This document shows positions 7,371-15,200 of a stretch of DNA of 64,000 bases, piece by piece. This DNA comes from Algoriphagus sp. Y33 (GTDB taxonomy: Bacteria; Bacteroidota; Bacteroidia; Cytophagales; Cyclobacteriaceae): contig NZ_CP061947.1 of the NCBI RefSeq assembly GCF_014838715.1, forward strand, positions 2,976,001 through 3,040,000, in the 5' to 3' direction. Each line of letters begins with the position of its first letter. Position 1 is the stretch's first letter. Made by a program: the position numbers and the translations under genes. A model generated the notes under the pieces. The model was not told where the DNA came from. It searched no databases and worked only from the letters and a program-made list of their open reading frames with translations.

Positions 7371-9836
7371 ATGAACAACCACTGCATCTCATTTGACAAC
7401 TTAAGCCATGCAGACCTATCCCTTGTAGGTGGAAAAAATGCTTCTTTGGCAGAAATGGTAAAGAAGCTATCCAATAGGCAAATACGTATCCCAAAAGGAT
7501 TTGCACTGACCGCAGACGCATATAAAGTTTTTCTCGAAGAAAACGGGCTAACGGTAAAACTCAAGGCAGAACTGGACAAGTTGGACAAGGAGAGGTTGAG
7601 CAATCTCGATTCGGTTGGTAAAACCTGCCGTAACCTAATCAAGTCCGGCATCTTCCCTGAGACGATTAAAAAAGAGGTTTTGCTTGCCTACAAGGATCTG
7701 CTGGATGGAAAGTCAATTTCAGTGGCTGTACGCAGCAGTGCAACCGCTGAGGATCTTCCTTCGGCGAGTTTTGCGGGTCAGCATGACAGTTTTCTGAATA
7801 TTTCCGGAGAAGAAAAGCTGCTTGAGGCAATCCATAAATGCTATAGCTCACTTTTCAACGACCGTGCTATCAAGTACCGGTTAGACAATCAATTTGACCA
7901 TTTGCAGGTATATCTATCCGTAGGGGTGCAACTCATGATCCGCTCAGATAAAGGAAGTGCAGGAGTGGCATTCACCATAGATCCAGAATCAGGGAATACA
8001 AACGTGATCTACCTTACCTCATCCTGGGGTCTCGGTGAACATATCGTCCAGGGAGCTGTCACACCCGATGAATTTTATCTTTTCAAATCTGCACTGGGCA
8101 AAAACAAAAAAAGCATTATACACCGTAGGTTGGGAGAAAAAGAAAGCAAAATGATCTATTCCGGTCAAGACAAAAACCCCATCTATGCAGTAGAGACCAG
8201 CTCTTCTGAACGACTTTCCTTTTCACTCACCGACCAGGACGTGGTTACCCTTGGCATATGGTGTAATGCCATTGAACAACTTTATACCATGCCTATGGAC
8301 ATCGAATGGGCCAAAGACGGGATTTCGGGAGAACTATATATCGTGCAGGCTAGGCCGGAAACTGTGCACGGACAAAAAAAACAAGTTTCCATAAAAGAGT
8401 ATAGTCTAAAATCCGCTCCACTTCCCCTATGCAAAGGAATAGCTGTTGGACATTCGATTGCGAGCGGAAGAGTCTGTATTGTCCACTCGATTGCTGATGC
8501 GGGAAAAGTAAGAACCGGTGACATTATTGTTGCTGACATTACCAATCCTGACTGGAATGCTATGCTGCATAAAGCCGTCTGCATTGTCACAAACAAAGGA
8601 GGTAGGACCAGTCATGCATCTATAATTGCCAGAGAACTGGGAATCCATGCTGTAGTAGGAACCACAGATGCTACCCAAAAACTCCATGAAGGTCAGCAGA
8701 TCACTGTTTCTTGTATTGGAGATGGGGAGGGGTATGTTTTCGATGGTAAAATAGACTGGGAGGAAAAAGAAACCATCTATCAGGACATCCCGGGTACCCT
8801 GACGAGTCCCATGCTTATTCTGGCCGATCCTTCAAAAGCACTCCATCTTGCTTCTTATCCAAGTATGGGAGTTGGGTTGCTAAGGATGGAATTCATCATA
8901 TCCAATACAATCAGAATACACCCCATGGCTCTGGCAAAATATAGCGAGCTGCCGGAAGGAACGGATAAAAACACAATTCGGGATCTTACCCATAGCTATA
9001 TAGACAAAAGCAGATATTTTGTAGACAGGCTTTCCGAGTCACTGGCACTAGTGGCTGCCGCTTTCTATCCCCGCGAGGTAATCATACGCATGAGTGATTT
9101 TAAAAGCAATGAATACTCCCAGCTAATCGGAGGAAAGGTTTTCGAGCAGCCGGAGGAAAATCCCATGCTTGGTTTCAGAGGAGCATCCCGCTATTATCAC
9201 GCCCGGTATAGAGAAGCCTTTGGCCTGGAATGCGAAGCAATTCGGGTTGTTCGTGATGATATGGGTATGGATAACGTAAAGGTGATGATCCCCTTCTGTA
9301 GGACTGTAGATGAAGGAATCAAAGTTTTAGAGACCATGCGGCATTTTGGACTTGAACGAAACAAAAACAGGCTTCAAATCTATGTGATGGCTGAAATCCC
9401 CGGCAATGTGATCCAGGCCAAGGAATTTGCGGAAATTTTTGACGGATTTTCCATTGGATCCAATGACTTAACCCAACTTACACTGGGCATTGACAGGGAC
9501 TCTTCCATGGTCAGCGACCTGTTTGATGAAAATAATGAATCAGTGAAATGGATGATAGGCAACTTGATCAGTTCGGCAAAAAAGGCAGGAGTAAAAGTAG
9601 GGCTATGCGGTCAGGCACCGAGCGACTACCCTGAGTTTGCACGCTTTCTGGTTGAGCAGGAAATTGACAGTATATCCTTTACCCCAGATGCATTGCTTAA
9701 GGGAATAGAAAACATCTCTCTCGTCGAGAAGAGAATGGAACTTCTGCTTAATACACCCAATCCGGTATCAGAAAAGCCATTGAGTCAACCCATCAAAAAC
9801 AATCCATATCCTATACATAAAAAAAGGCGGAAATGA
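7371..9836 (+). CDS. ppsA: Phosphoenolpyruvate synthase (pyruvate, water dikinase)
   Basis: 821 residues, close to the usual ~800. The N-terminal ATP-grasp domain (about 1-330) has LVGGKNASLAEM, VAVRSSATAEDLPSASFAGQ and IEWA...ELYIVQARPET. The mobile phosphohistidine domain (about 360-450) has GGRTSHASIIARELG with catalytic His415. The C-terminal PEP-binding TIM barrel has MLGFRGASRYY, MIPFCRT, and FSIGSNDLTQLTLGIDRD followed by VGLCGQAPSDYPE with the catalytic Cys. It converts pyruvate + ATP to PEP + AMP + Pi, feeding gluconeogenesis and glycan precursors. It ends in a strong hairpin that overlaps the stop codon. In this setting it probably belongs to the energy-limitation response. Confidence 0.96.
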   Translation: MNNHCISFDNLSHADLSLVGGKNASLAEMVKKLSNRQIRIPKGFALTADAYKVFLEENGLTVKLKAELDKLDKERLSNLDSVGKTCRNLIKSGIFPETIKKEVLLAYKDLLDGKSISVAVRSSATAEDLPSASFAGQHDSFLNISGEEKLLEAIHKCYSSLFNDRAIKYRLDNQFDHLQVYLSVGVQLMIRSDKGSAGVAFTIDPESGNTNVIYLTSSWGLGEHIVQGAVTPDEFYLFKSALGKNKKSIIHRRLGEKESKMIYSGQDKNPIYAVETSSSERLSFSLTDQDVVTLGIWCNAIEQLYTMPMDIEWAKDGISGELYIVQARPETVHGQKKQVSIKEYSLKSAPLPLCKGIAVGHSIASGRVCIVHSIADAGKVRTGDIIVADITNPDWNAMLHKAVCIVTNKGGRTSHASIIARELGIHAVVGTTDATQKLHEGQQITVSCIGDGEGYVFDGKIDWEEKETIYQDIPGTLTSPMLILADPSKALHLASYPSMGVGLLRMEFIISNTIRIHPMALAKYSELPEGTDKNTIRDLTHSYIDKSRYFVDRLSESLALVAAAFYPREVIIRMSDFKSNEYSQLIGGKVFEQPEENPMLGFRGASRYYHARYREAFGLECEAIRVVRDDMGMDNVKVMIPFCRTVDEGIKVLETMRHFGLERNKNRLQIYVMAEIPGNVIQAKEFAEIFDGFSIGSNDLTQLTLGIDRDSSMVSDLFDENNESVKWMIGNLISSAKKAGVKVGLCGQAPSDYPEFARFLVEQEIDSISFTPDALLKGIENISLVEKRMELLLNTPNPVSEKPLSQPIKNNPYPIHKKRRK

Positions 9837-9852
9837 AGTGTTTTCCGCCTTT
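9823..9852. terminator. Bidirectional terminator between ppsA and hsp20
   Basis: AAAGGCGGAAA (9823-9833) pairs with TTTCCGCCTTT (9842-9852). The ppsA stop codon (9834-9836) lies in the loop. A-rich and T-rich flanks suit termination from both converging genes. Confidence 0.8.
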
Positions 9853-9883
9853 CTCCTCTGTGTTTTAGGGGTTCCTATACTTC

Positions 9884-10342
9884 TCAGCCCACCACAATTT
9901 TATGACTGGGTTTTACCTCAGTTTCCTTTTCTTTGGGAATACTTATTTTTAGCACACCCTTCTCGTACTTGGCTTCTACCTTGTCTTCCTTGATGTTTTG
10001 GGGCAAAGAGAAGCTTCTGGAAAACGAGTTAAAGGAATATTCCCTTTTAGAATACCCTTCATCCTCCTCATCCTTTTGGAGTTCTTTCTCAGCACTGACC
10101 ATCAATGTATGGTTGTTGATTTCAATGGAGAAATCTTTTCTATCCAGTCCCGGTGCTGCAAGTTCCAGTTCAAACTCTTTTGACGTTTCCTTGATGTTGG
10201 CTGTGGGCACAGTGATTCCAAGCCTGGTAGAGATGAGATTGGAATCAAGATCAAACATATCCCTCCCGAAAAAAGACGGAGGATTGAACAGGTCTGAGAA
10301 TAAAGAAGGCAGACCAACCCGGTTTTTTACTGTTAAGTCCAT
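9884..10342 (-). CDS. Hsp20/alpha-crystallin small heat shock protein
   Basis: 152 residues. The alpha-crystallin domain spans about 42-140: TANIKETSKEFELELAAPGL, the FSIEINNHTLMVSAEK strand pair, YSFNSFSRSFSLP, and the GVLKISIPK motif with the conserved G-x-L core. The C-terminal tail carries a V-K-P sequence rather than a clear I-x-I motif. It is an ATP-independent holdase chaperone in the cytoplasm. It converges on ppsA and is divergent from the GT4 gene at 10672. A TGAC-N4-ATCA site lies 70 bp upstream of the start. Hsp20 is the classic marker protein of dormancy regulons (HspX in mycobacteria). Confidence 0.95.
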   Translation of the reverse strand: MDLTVKNRVGLPSLFSDLFNPPSFFGRDMFDLDSNLISTRLGITVPTANIKETSKEFELELAAPGLDRKDFSIEINNHTLMVSAEKELQKDEEDEGYSKREYSFNSFSRSFSLPQNIKEDKVEAKYEKGVLKISIPKEKETEVKPSHKIVVG

Positions 10343-10406
10343 AATATAACCTTATTTAAGTGTTTGAATATTCCATTAAATTAGAATAGCATCACTTAAG
10401 ATGGAA

Positions 10407-10418
10407 TGACCAAAATCA
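10407..10418. promoter_or_regulatory. TGAY-N4-RTCA palindrome (candidate RR-Crp operator)
   Basis: TGACCAAAATCA, centred 70 bp upstream of the hsp20 start at 10342. The divergent region 10343-10671 contains this site and the one at 10599-10610, with no gene between. Confidence 0.6.
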
Positions 10419-10598
10419 GCGATTCCGAAGATTGATATCTTCTGTGGGTCTTTAAACAGATCAGCTTGACATTACAGGAGTTAATTCTGGTAACGGCTAA
10501 GAACACCAACCTACAACCGGTCTTTCTTTCTCTGGGACTAGGATTCACGGACTATACTATTCGGGACACTTTGTAAAGACCAAAGTCGACCAAACCTA

Positions 10599-10610
10599 TG
10601 ACTCCCGTCA
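10599..10610. promoter_or_regulatory. TGAC-N4-GTCA palindrome (candidate RR-Crp operator)
   Basis: TGACTCCCGTCA is perfectly palindromic at all eight outer positions. It is centred 67 bp upstream of the glycosyltransferase start at 10672. Confidence 0.6.
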
Positions 10611-10671
10611 TATTTTTATAAGGCTCCGGATAGGAACTTTAAGCACTGGCACTAGCCTACCTAATCGTCTA

Positions 10672-11982
10672 ATGGAAAATACTTGCAAAATGAAAATTCT
10701 AATGTTTGGGTGGGAATTTCCCCCTTATATTTCAGGCGGTTTGGGAACAGCCTGCGAAGGCATCGTATCAGGTCTCATACAAAACAATGTAGCTGTCACG
10801 ATGGTGCTTCCCAAAGCTTCCAACGGAAGTGGAACCGAAAAATTCAAAATTCTGGACGCAGGCAGTGTAGGGGTATCAGCTTCCGTGGCAAAGCAGATCG
10901 GACGGAAATTAAAAGAAAGTGCGGTATTTATAGGAATAGACAATCCGATCATGCCCTATGTAAGTCCAGCCGAGTTTGGAAAAAACATCAGTAAAGGGAA
11001 GGATAAAATCCCCCTGGAAGCACCAGAAAAAATTGAGAAACTGTACTTCAGATTTACCGGAAAATATGGCAGGAGTCTCTTAACAGAGGTGCATAATTAT
11101 GCTATTGTTTCGAATGAAATTGCAAGAAACCAAACGTTTGATATTATACATGCCCATGACTGGCTCACTTTTCCGGCGGCCATGGAAGCCAAAATACAAA
11201 GCGGAAAACCCCTGGTCACCCACATACATGCCACCGAATTTGACCGCTCAGGTGATGATGTAGATACCCGCATTTACCAACTAGAAAAACAGGCTATGGA
11301 AATGGCCGATCTGGTCATTGCTGTAAGCGGCTATACCAAGCAGATTTTAGTGAAGCGATATAATATCCCTTCATCAAAAATAACAGTCATCCACAACGCG
11401 ATAACTTGGAATAAAACGGGCAATCTTCTCCCACAGCCTCGCTATTTTAAAGAAAAAATCATCACTTATATGGGAAGGATCACCTATCAAAAGGGTCCGG
11501 AATATTTTATTAAAGCAGCAGCCAAGATTCTTCAAAAGGGCAAGAATTTCCGTTTTATAATGGCAGGAAACGGAAATTTATACCCTAAAATGGTCGAGTT
11601 GGTAGCCAAGCTGTCTATCTCAGACCGTTTTCACTTTACCGGATTCTTGAAAGGGGATGAGGTCACCCGACTGTTGTCAATGAGTGATGTATTCGTCATG
11701 CCTTCGGTATCAGAACCTTTTGGTATTGTTCCCCTGGAGGCTATCCAAAACCGTATACCGACCATTATTTCAAAACAGTCCGGAGTCCAGGAGACACTCT
11801 CTTTCGTGATCAAAGTGGACTTCTGGGATATAGATTTAATGGCCAACGCCATTTATGGTATCGGTAGCTACCCAAGCTTGGCACGTACATTGGCGAAGGA
11901 AGGCTGGAATGAAATCAAGAACCTCAACTGGAATGATCAGGCAAAAAAAATCAAGAATCACTACCAACTGTTGTCTGCCTGA
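10672..11982 (+). CDS. GT4/GT5-like glycosyltransferase (glycogen synthase-like)
   Basis: 436 residues with a GT-B fold. The N-terminal domain opens with KILMFGWEFPPYISGGLGTACEG, the K-x-G-G-L-type acceptor/donor loop of starch/glycogen synthase-like GTs, and contains IIHAHDWLTFPAA. The C-terminal nucleotide-sugar domain has ITYMGRITYQKGPEYFIKAA, the family E-x7-E motif in SEPFGIVPLEAIQ, and a Rossmann core. An alternative start is Met7 (10690). With the GH57 enzyme and second GT4 of this island it suggests intracellular alpha-glucan (storage) metabolism, but acceptor and donor are inferred. It has its own perfect TGAC-N4-GTCA site upstream. Confidence 0.88.
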   Translation: MENTCKMKILMFGWEFPPYISGGLGTACEGIVSGLIQNNVAVTMVLPKASNGSGTEKFKILDAGSVGVSASVAKQIGRKLKESAVFIGIDNPIMPYVSPAEFGKNISKGKDKIPLEAPEKIEKLYFRFTGKYGRSLLTEVHNYAIVSNEIARNQTFDIIHAHDWLTFPAAMEAKIQSGKPLVTHIHATEFDRSGDDVDTRIYQLEKQAMEMADLVIAVSGYTKQILVKRYNIPSSKITVIHNAITWNKTGNLLPQPRYFKEKIITYMGRITYQKGPEYFIKAAAKILQKGKNFRFIMAGNGNLYPKMVELVAKLSISDRFHFTGFLKGDEVTRLLSMSDVFVMPSVSEPFGIVPLEAIQNRIPTIISKQSGVQETLSFVIKVDFWDIDLMANAIYGIGSYPSLARTLAKEGWNEIKNLNWNDQAKKIKNHYQLLSA

Positions 11983-12004
11983 TGGCAGGGTAATTTCAGC
12001 CCGC

Positions 12005-12243
12005 ATTATGCATTAGCAAATCTACTATGGCTTCATCCGCCGCGGCGGACAAAATCAGTCGATATGCTTCACTTTTCGCCCTCACCGTAGCGGTGCTACG
12101 ACTCGATCTCCAAAGTGACTGATTTTGAAGAGGATATAAGATATAGTGAAGGATAAAACAGCAGCGAAGCTTCTGATTTATCCGCCCAGACCGATCAGCC
12201 CGTGATACTTGTGCGCCTAAGCGTAAAAATGCTAATGCATAAT
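12005..12243. repeat. MITE-like element B with 14-bp perfect terminal inverted repeats
   Basis: ATTATGCATTAGCA (12005-12018) and TGCTAATGCATAAT (12230-12243) are perfect inverted ends. Nested inside are the palindrome TCCGCCGCGGCGGA (12036-12049), the inverted pair CAAAATCAGTC (12050-12060) / GACTGATTTTG (12117-12127) and the hairpin CGTAGC-GGT-GCTACG. It belongs to the same family as element A. It lies between a GT4 gene and the 3' end of the response regulator gene. The rest of the gap, 12244-12402, shows nothing I can recognise. Confidence 0.7.
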
Positions 12244-12402
12244 ACCTGTTTAACCTGCCCACTTGTGGACTGCCATGAAACGAGGACAATTCATGCCATT
12301 ACATGGGAAGCATTGAAATCTTATTTTGTTGACGTTCCCAGACAAGCAATCGCTGTTCTAACCAAAAACCCATCCCTCTTAAACGGCTGCTCTAGAAACA
12401 CG

Positions 12403-13464
12403 TTATCGACTGGTTCGTTCAAGCCCTCTTCTATCCACAATACGCACACCTCCCTCGATAATCTCTATCAGTCCTTCCTCCCTAAAATCCGTAATGGTTC
12501 TGTTCAGGGTTTCCAGTGCTGTCCCCACAATACCGGCAATATCCCTTCTTAGCATATTAATTGTCCCTGCATCCTTATTTTGAGAAGGCTCTCTATCACA
12601 TAGTGTTAAAATCACGGATGCCACCCGCTGCCTTACCGACTGATAAGCCAGTTCAACCAGCCTTTTTTCAGCCTCCAGGACGTTATTGGAGAGTATTTTC
12701 ATGAATTTGGCCGCTACCAGCCTGTTAGTATTGACAAGGAGGTGAAAGTCTTCCTTGACAATCATTTCTACTGTTATGTCCGTCATTGCAACCGCATTTT
12801 CAGTATAGGGAATATTTCTCAGCAAAGCTACGTAACCGATGTATTGCCCCGGCGTGAAAATCCCAGTGATAAATTCCTTTCCATCCTCATTGATTCTATT
12901 GGTTTTGATTTCACCTTCTACCAGGTAATACAATGTCCCCGCACTCTGCCCTTCCCTAAAAACAAAATCCTTTTTTTTGAACTGTTTGACCAGTTTTTTA
13001 TCAGAAAGATTCTCAAAACCATTCAGCTCCTTAGCCCGGTCAAAAAACTCCCCCAGATCTTTTGGTTCATTTTCAAAAGCGGTTTTCAGTTTCCTATTTC
13101 TTTTCAACCTGATTTCCAAAGTTTTAAGAAGTTCCATCCCATCAAATGGTTTGACCAGATAGTCATCCGCACCCAAACTCATTCCTTTCCTGAAATCCGC
13201 TTTTTCGCTTTTGGCAGTAAGGAATATAAAAGGGGTGTCAGAAGTATTCGGATGCTTACCCAAAACGTGCAGTACTCCATAACCGTCGAGTTCAGGCATC
13301 ATAATATCGCAGAGTATTAAGTCGGGCATAGCGGAAATAGCCAATTTGACACCTTCCTTCCCATTATTGGCACTGATGACCTCATAATTCTCAAGTTTCA
13401 GGATATCGGCTATGTTCTCACACATCTCCACATTGTCCTCAATAATAAGAATGGTCTCCTTCAT
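12403..13464 (-). CDS. Response regulator with Crp/Fnr-type output (REC - cNMP-binding-like - HTH)
   Basis: 353 residues. The receiver domain (about 1-122) has acidic residues D10/N11, phospho-acceptor D53 in LILCDIMMPELDG, and Lys in FLTAKSEK. After a helical linker comes a cyclic-nucleotide-binding-like jelly roll (about 150-265: VFREGQSAGTLYYLVEGEIK, FTPGQYIGYVALLR). The Crp-type winged HTH (about 275-345) has the recognition helix ALETLNRTITDF, which keeps the Glu and Arg (E-T-x-x-R) that read TGA half-sites in Crp and Fnr. No cysteine cluster for an Fnr iron-sulfur centre is present, so phosphorylation is the likely input. It is the last gene of the P-ATPase/kinase/regulator operon, 33 bp after the kinase gene. 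Confidence 0.92.
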   Translation of the reverse strand: MKETILIIEDNVEMCENIADILKLENYEVISANNGKEGVKLAISAMPDLILCDIMMPELDGYGVLHVLGKHPNTSDTPFIFLTAKSEKADFRKGMSLGADDYLVKPFDGMELLKTLEIRLKRNRKLKTAFENEPKDLGEFFDRAKELNGFENLSDKKLVKQFKKKDFVFREGQSAGTLYYLVEGEIKTNRINEDGKEFITGIFTPGQYIGYVALLRNIPYTENAVAMTDITVEMIVKEDFHLLVNTNRLVAAKFMKILSNNVLEAEKRLVELAYQSVRQRVASVILTLCDREPSQNKDAGTINMLRRDIAGIVGTALETLNRTITDFREEGLIEIIEGGVRIVDRRGLERTSR

Positions 13465-13497
13465 AGATAATTTATTTAAAAATTTGGCATGGAATAG

Positions 13498-15090
13498 TTA
13501 TTCATTTTCCTGCAACCCATTTCTTTGAACAGGAATCGTTACGACAAAGGTCGTCCCCTCATTGACTTTACTTAACACTGCTATATTGCCTTGCATCAGG
13601 TCTAGGTATTTTTTCACAATGTTGAGCCCCAGTCCTGTGCCATCTATATTCTGAGCGTTTTCAGCCCTGAAGAACCTACCAAAAAGATACTGTTGGTCTG
13701 CATCGGGAATTCCTATTCCCTGATCAGAGACCGTAATTTTCAACTTATTATTTTCAGTCTCGCAATTGAGCTCAATCGTCCCTTCCTGACGGGAAAATTT
13801 GATGGCATTTGACAATAAGTTGATAAGTATGTTTTTAAGCAACTGCTTGTCCACAACAAGCGAAACGGCACTACCCGAACACGAATAGGATATGGTCTGT
13901 TCCGATTTTTTCAATGCACTGATTTCCTCAATGATCTCTTTTACAAATTCATTTATATCAACTGCACTGTAAGAAAGCATCACTTTCCCTTCTTCCAATT
14001 TACTGAGGGAAAGAAAATCGTTCAATATAACGTTGAGGTTTTTAGCCGATTTTCTGATCCTTTCAAAATGGACTTTTCTAACCCGCTCCTGATCCTCCTC
14101 TTTGCTGTTTTCCAGAAGAAATACTGATGAAAGTATGGTAGTCAGTGGTGTCCGGAATTCATGTGAGGCCATGGTCACAAACCTGGATTTAAATTCCCCC
14201 AGCTCCCTTTCTTTAGAAAGTGCTTTTTTTAAATCTACATCGATTTCTTTCAGACTCTGATTCTTCTTTTCCAGCCTGATGAGTGCCTCTTCCAGCATCC
14301 GGGTTCTTTCGAGTACTCTGCCTTCCAGCTCTTCGTTCAGCTTTTGGGTGAGTTCTTTTTCCCTGATCAACTGCTGATTCACTTTATTTCTTTCGGTAAT
14401 GTCATTGACAAATACAATGACTGTCTGACTACCTCCCACAGTATAGTAGCCCAAACTAACTTCCACGGGGAACTCTCCTCCATGCCGATGAAGTGCAAAT
14501 AATTCCATTCCCGAACCCATTGGTCTGTTATGGGGATCATTGTGGTATGCATGCCGATGGGTCGCATGCCGGTGTGCAAACCGCTTCGGAATTAATTTTT
14601 CTACCGGCTGCCCGATCAGTTCATCTCTGCTGTATCCGAACAGCATCTCTGCAAATTTATTCAGGATCAGAATTTCCCCCTGTTCGTCGACTAGAAAGAT
14701 CCCCTCTGTAGCATTCTCAAACATCGCACTGAGTTGCTCACTGTTTTTACGTACACTTTCCACCAACTTCTTCTGCCTATAAATAAAATAGATCACAACC
14801 CACACAAGCATCAACATCATTAGATGCGAAAACAGGTGGTTTACCGTCCTGGACTCAATATCGGTAGTAAGTAAAAACCCCAATGCCATCAAAGCTGATA
14901 TAATAGCACCTAAAAAATAGTAGTTCGCCCCCCTTTCCTGCATCCACAACAAGTAAACAATGACGAGCAAATAGGCAGGTGACAAGTCCATATCCCTACC
15001 GGCCCCCACTAGCAGAGCAATGAAAACAACACAAACAAGAGCGATGGCTACTACAAAATTCCTGTTTCCCGGTTTATCGTTGATGCCCAT
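13498..15090 (-). CDS. PAS sensor histidine kinase, cognate partner of the REC-Crp regulator
   Basis: 530 residues from ATG 15090 (MGINDKPGNRNF). The longest frame starts at a TTG at 15204, overlapping the ATPase gene by 4 bp; that start would add 38 residues and cannot be excluded. There are four closely spaced hydrophobic segments at the N-terminus, a PAS domain with the histidine-rich stretch AHRHATHRHAYHNDPHNRPM, a coiled coil, HisKA with MASHEFRTPLTTIL (phospho-acceptor His), and HATPase_c with N-box NAIKF, G1 DQGIGIP and G2 GTGLGL. The PAS His cluster might bind metal or haem, but the RHxxHRxxY pattern is common in PAS domains. Being between the ATPase and REC-Crp genes makes it the obvious cognate kinase. 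Confidence 0.9.
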   Translation of the reverse strand: MGINDKPGNRNFVVAIALVCVVFIALLVGAGRDMDLSPAYLLVIVYLLWMQERGANYYFLGAIISALMALGFLLTTDIESRTVNHLFSHLMMLMLVWVVIYFIYRQKKLVESVRKNSEQLSAMFENATEGIFLVDEQGEILILNKFAEMLFGYSRDELIGQPVEKLIPKRFAHRHATHRHAYHNDPHNRPMGSGMELFALHRHGGEFPVEVSLGYYTVGGSQTVIVFVNDITERNKVNQQLIREKELTQKLNEELEGRVLERTRMLEEALIRLEKKNQSLKEIDVDLKKALSKERELGEFKSRFVTMASHEFRTPLTTILSSVFLLENSKEEDQERVRKVHFERIRKSAKNLNVILNDFLSLSKLEEGKVMLSYSAVDINEFVKEIIEEISALKKSEQTISYSCSGSAVSLVVDKQLLKNILINLLSNAIKFSRQEGTIELNCETENNKLKITVSDQGIGIPDADQQYLFGRFFRAENAQNIDGTGLGLNIVKKYLDLMQGNIAVLSKVNEGTTFVVTIPVQRNGLQENE

Positions 15091-15200
15091 CTCTTCCTTA
15101 TAAAAATGTCCCTGAATTAAAGTCTGATTTAATCTCTCATTTTTCGTATAAGGTAAGATTTTTAGCTTAAAAAGCTCCCAATCATCTAAATTAAACCAGC

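Noticed and set aside
11996..12552. Open frames in and beside element B (minus 11996-12289, plus 12202-12552)
   Set aside because: The first is composed of palindromic repeat sequence and the second runs antisense into the response regulator gene; no recognisable domain.
12742..13320. 192-codon plus-strand frame opposite the response regulator
   Set aside because: Antisense shadow of a well-supported gene; Phe/Ser-rich composition typical of reversed coding sequence.
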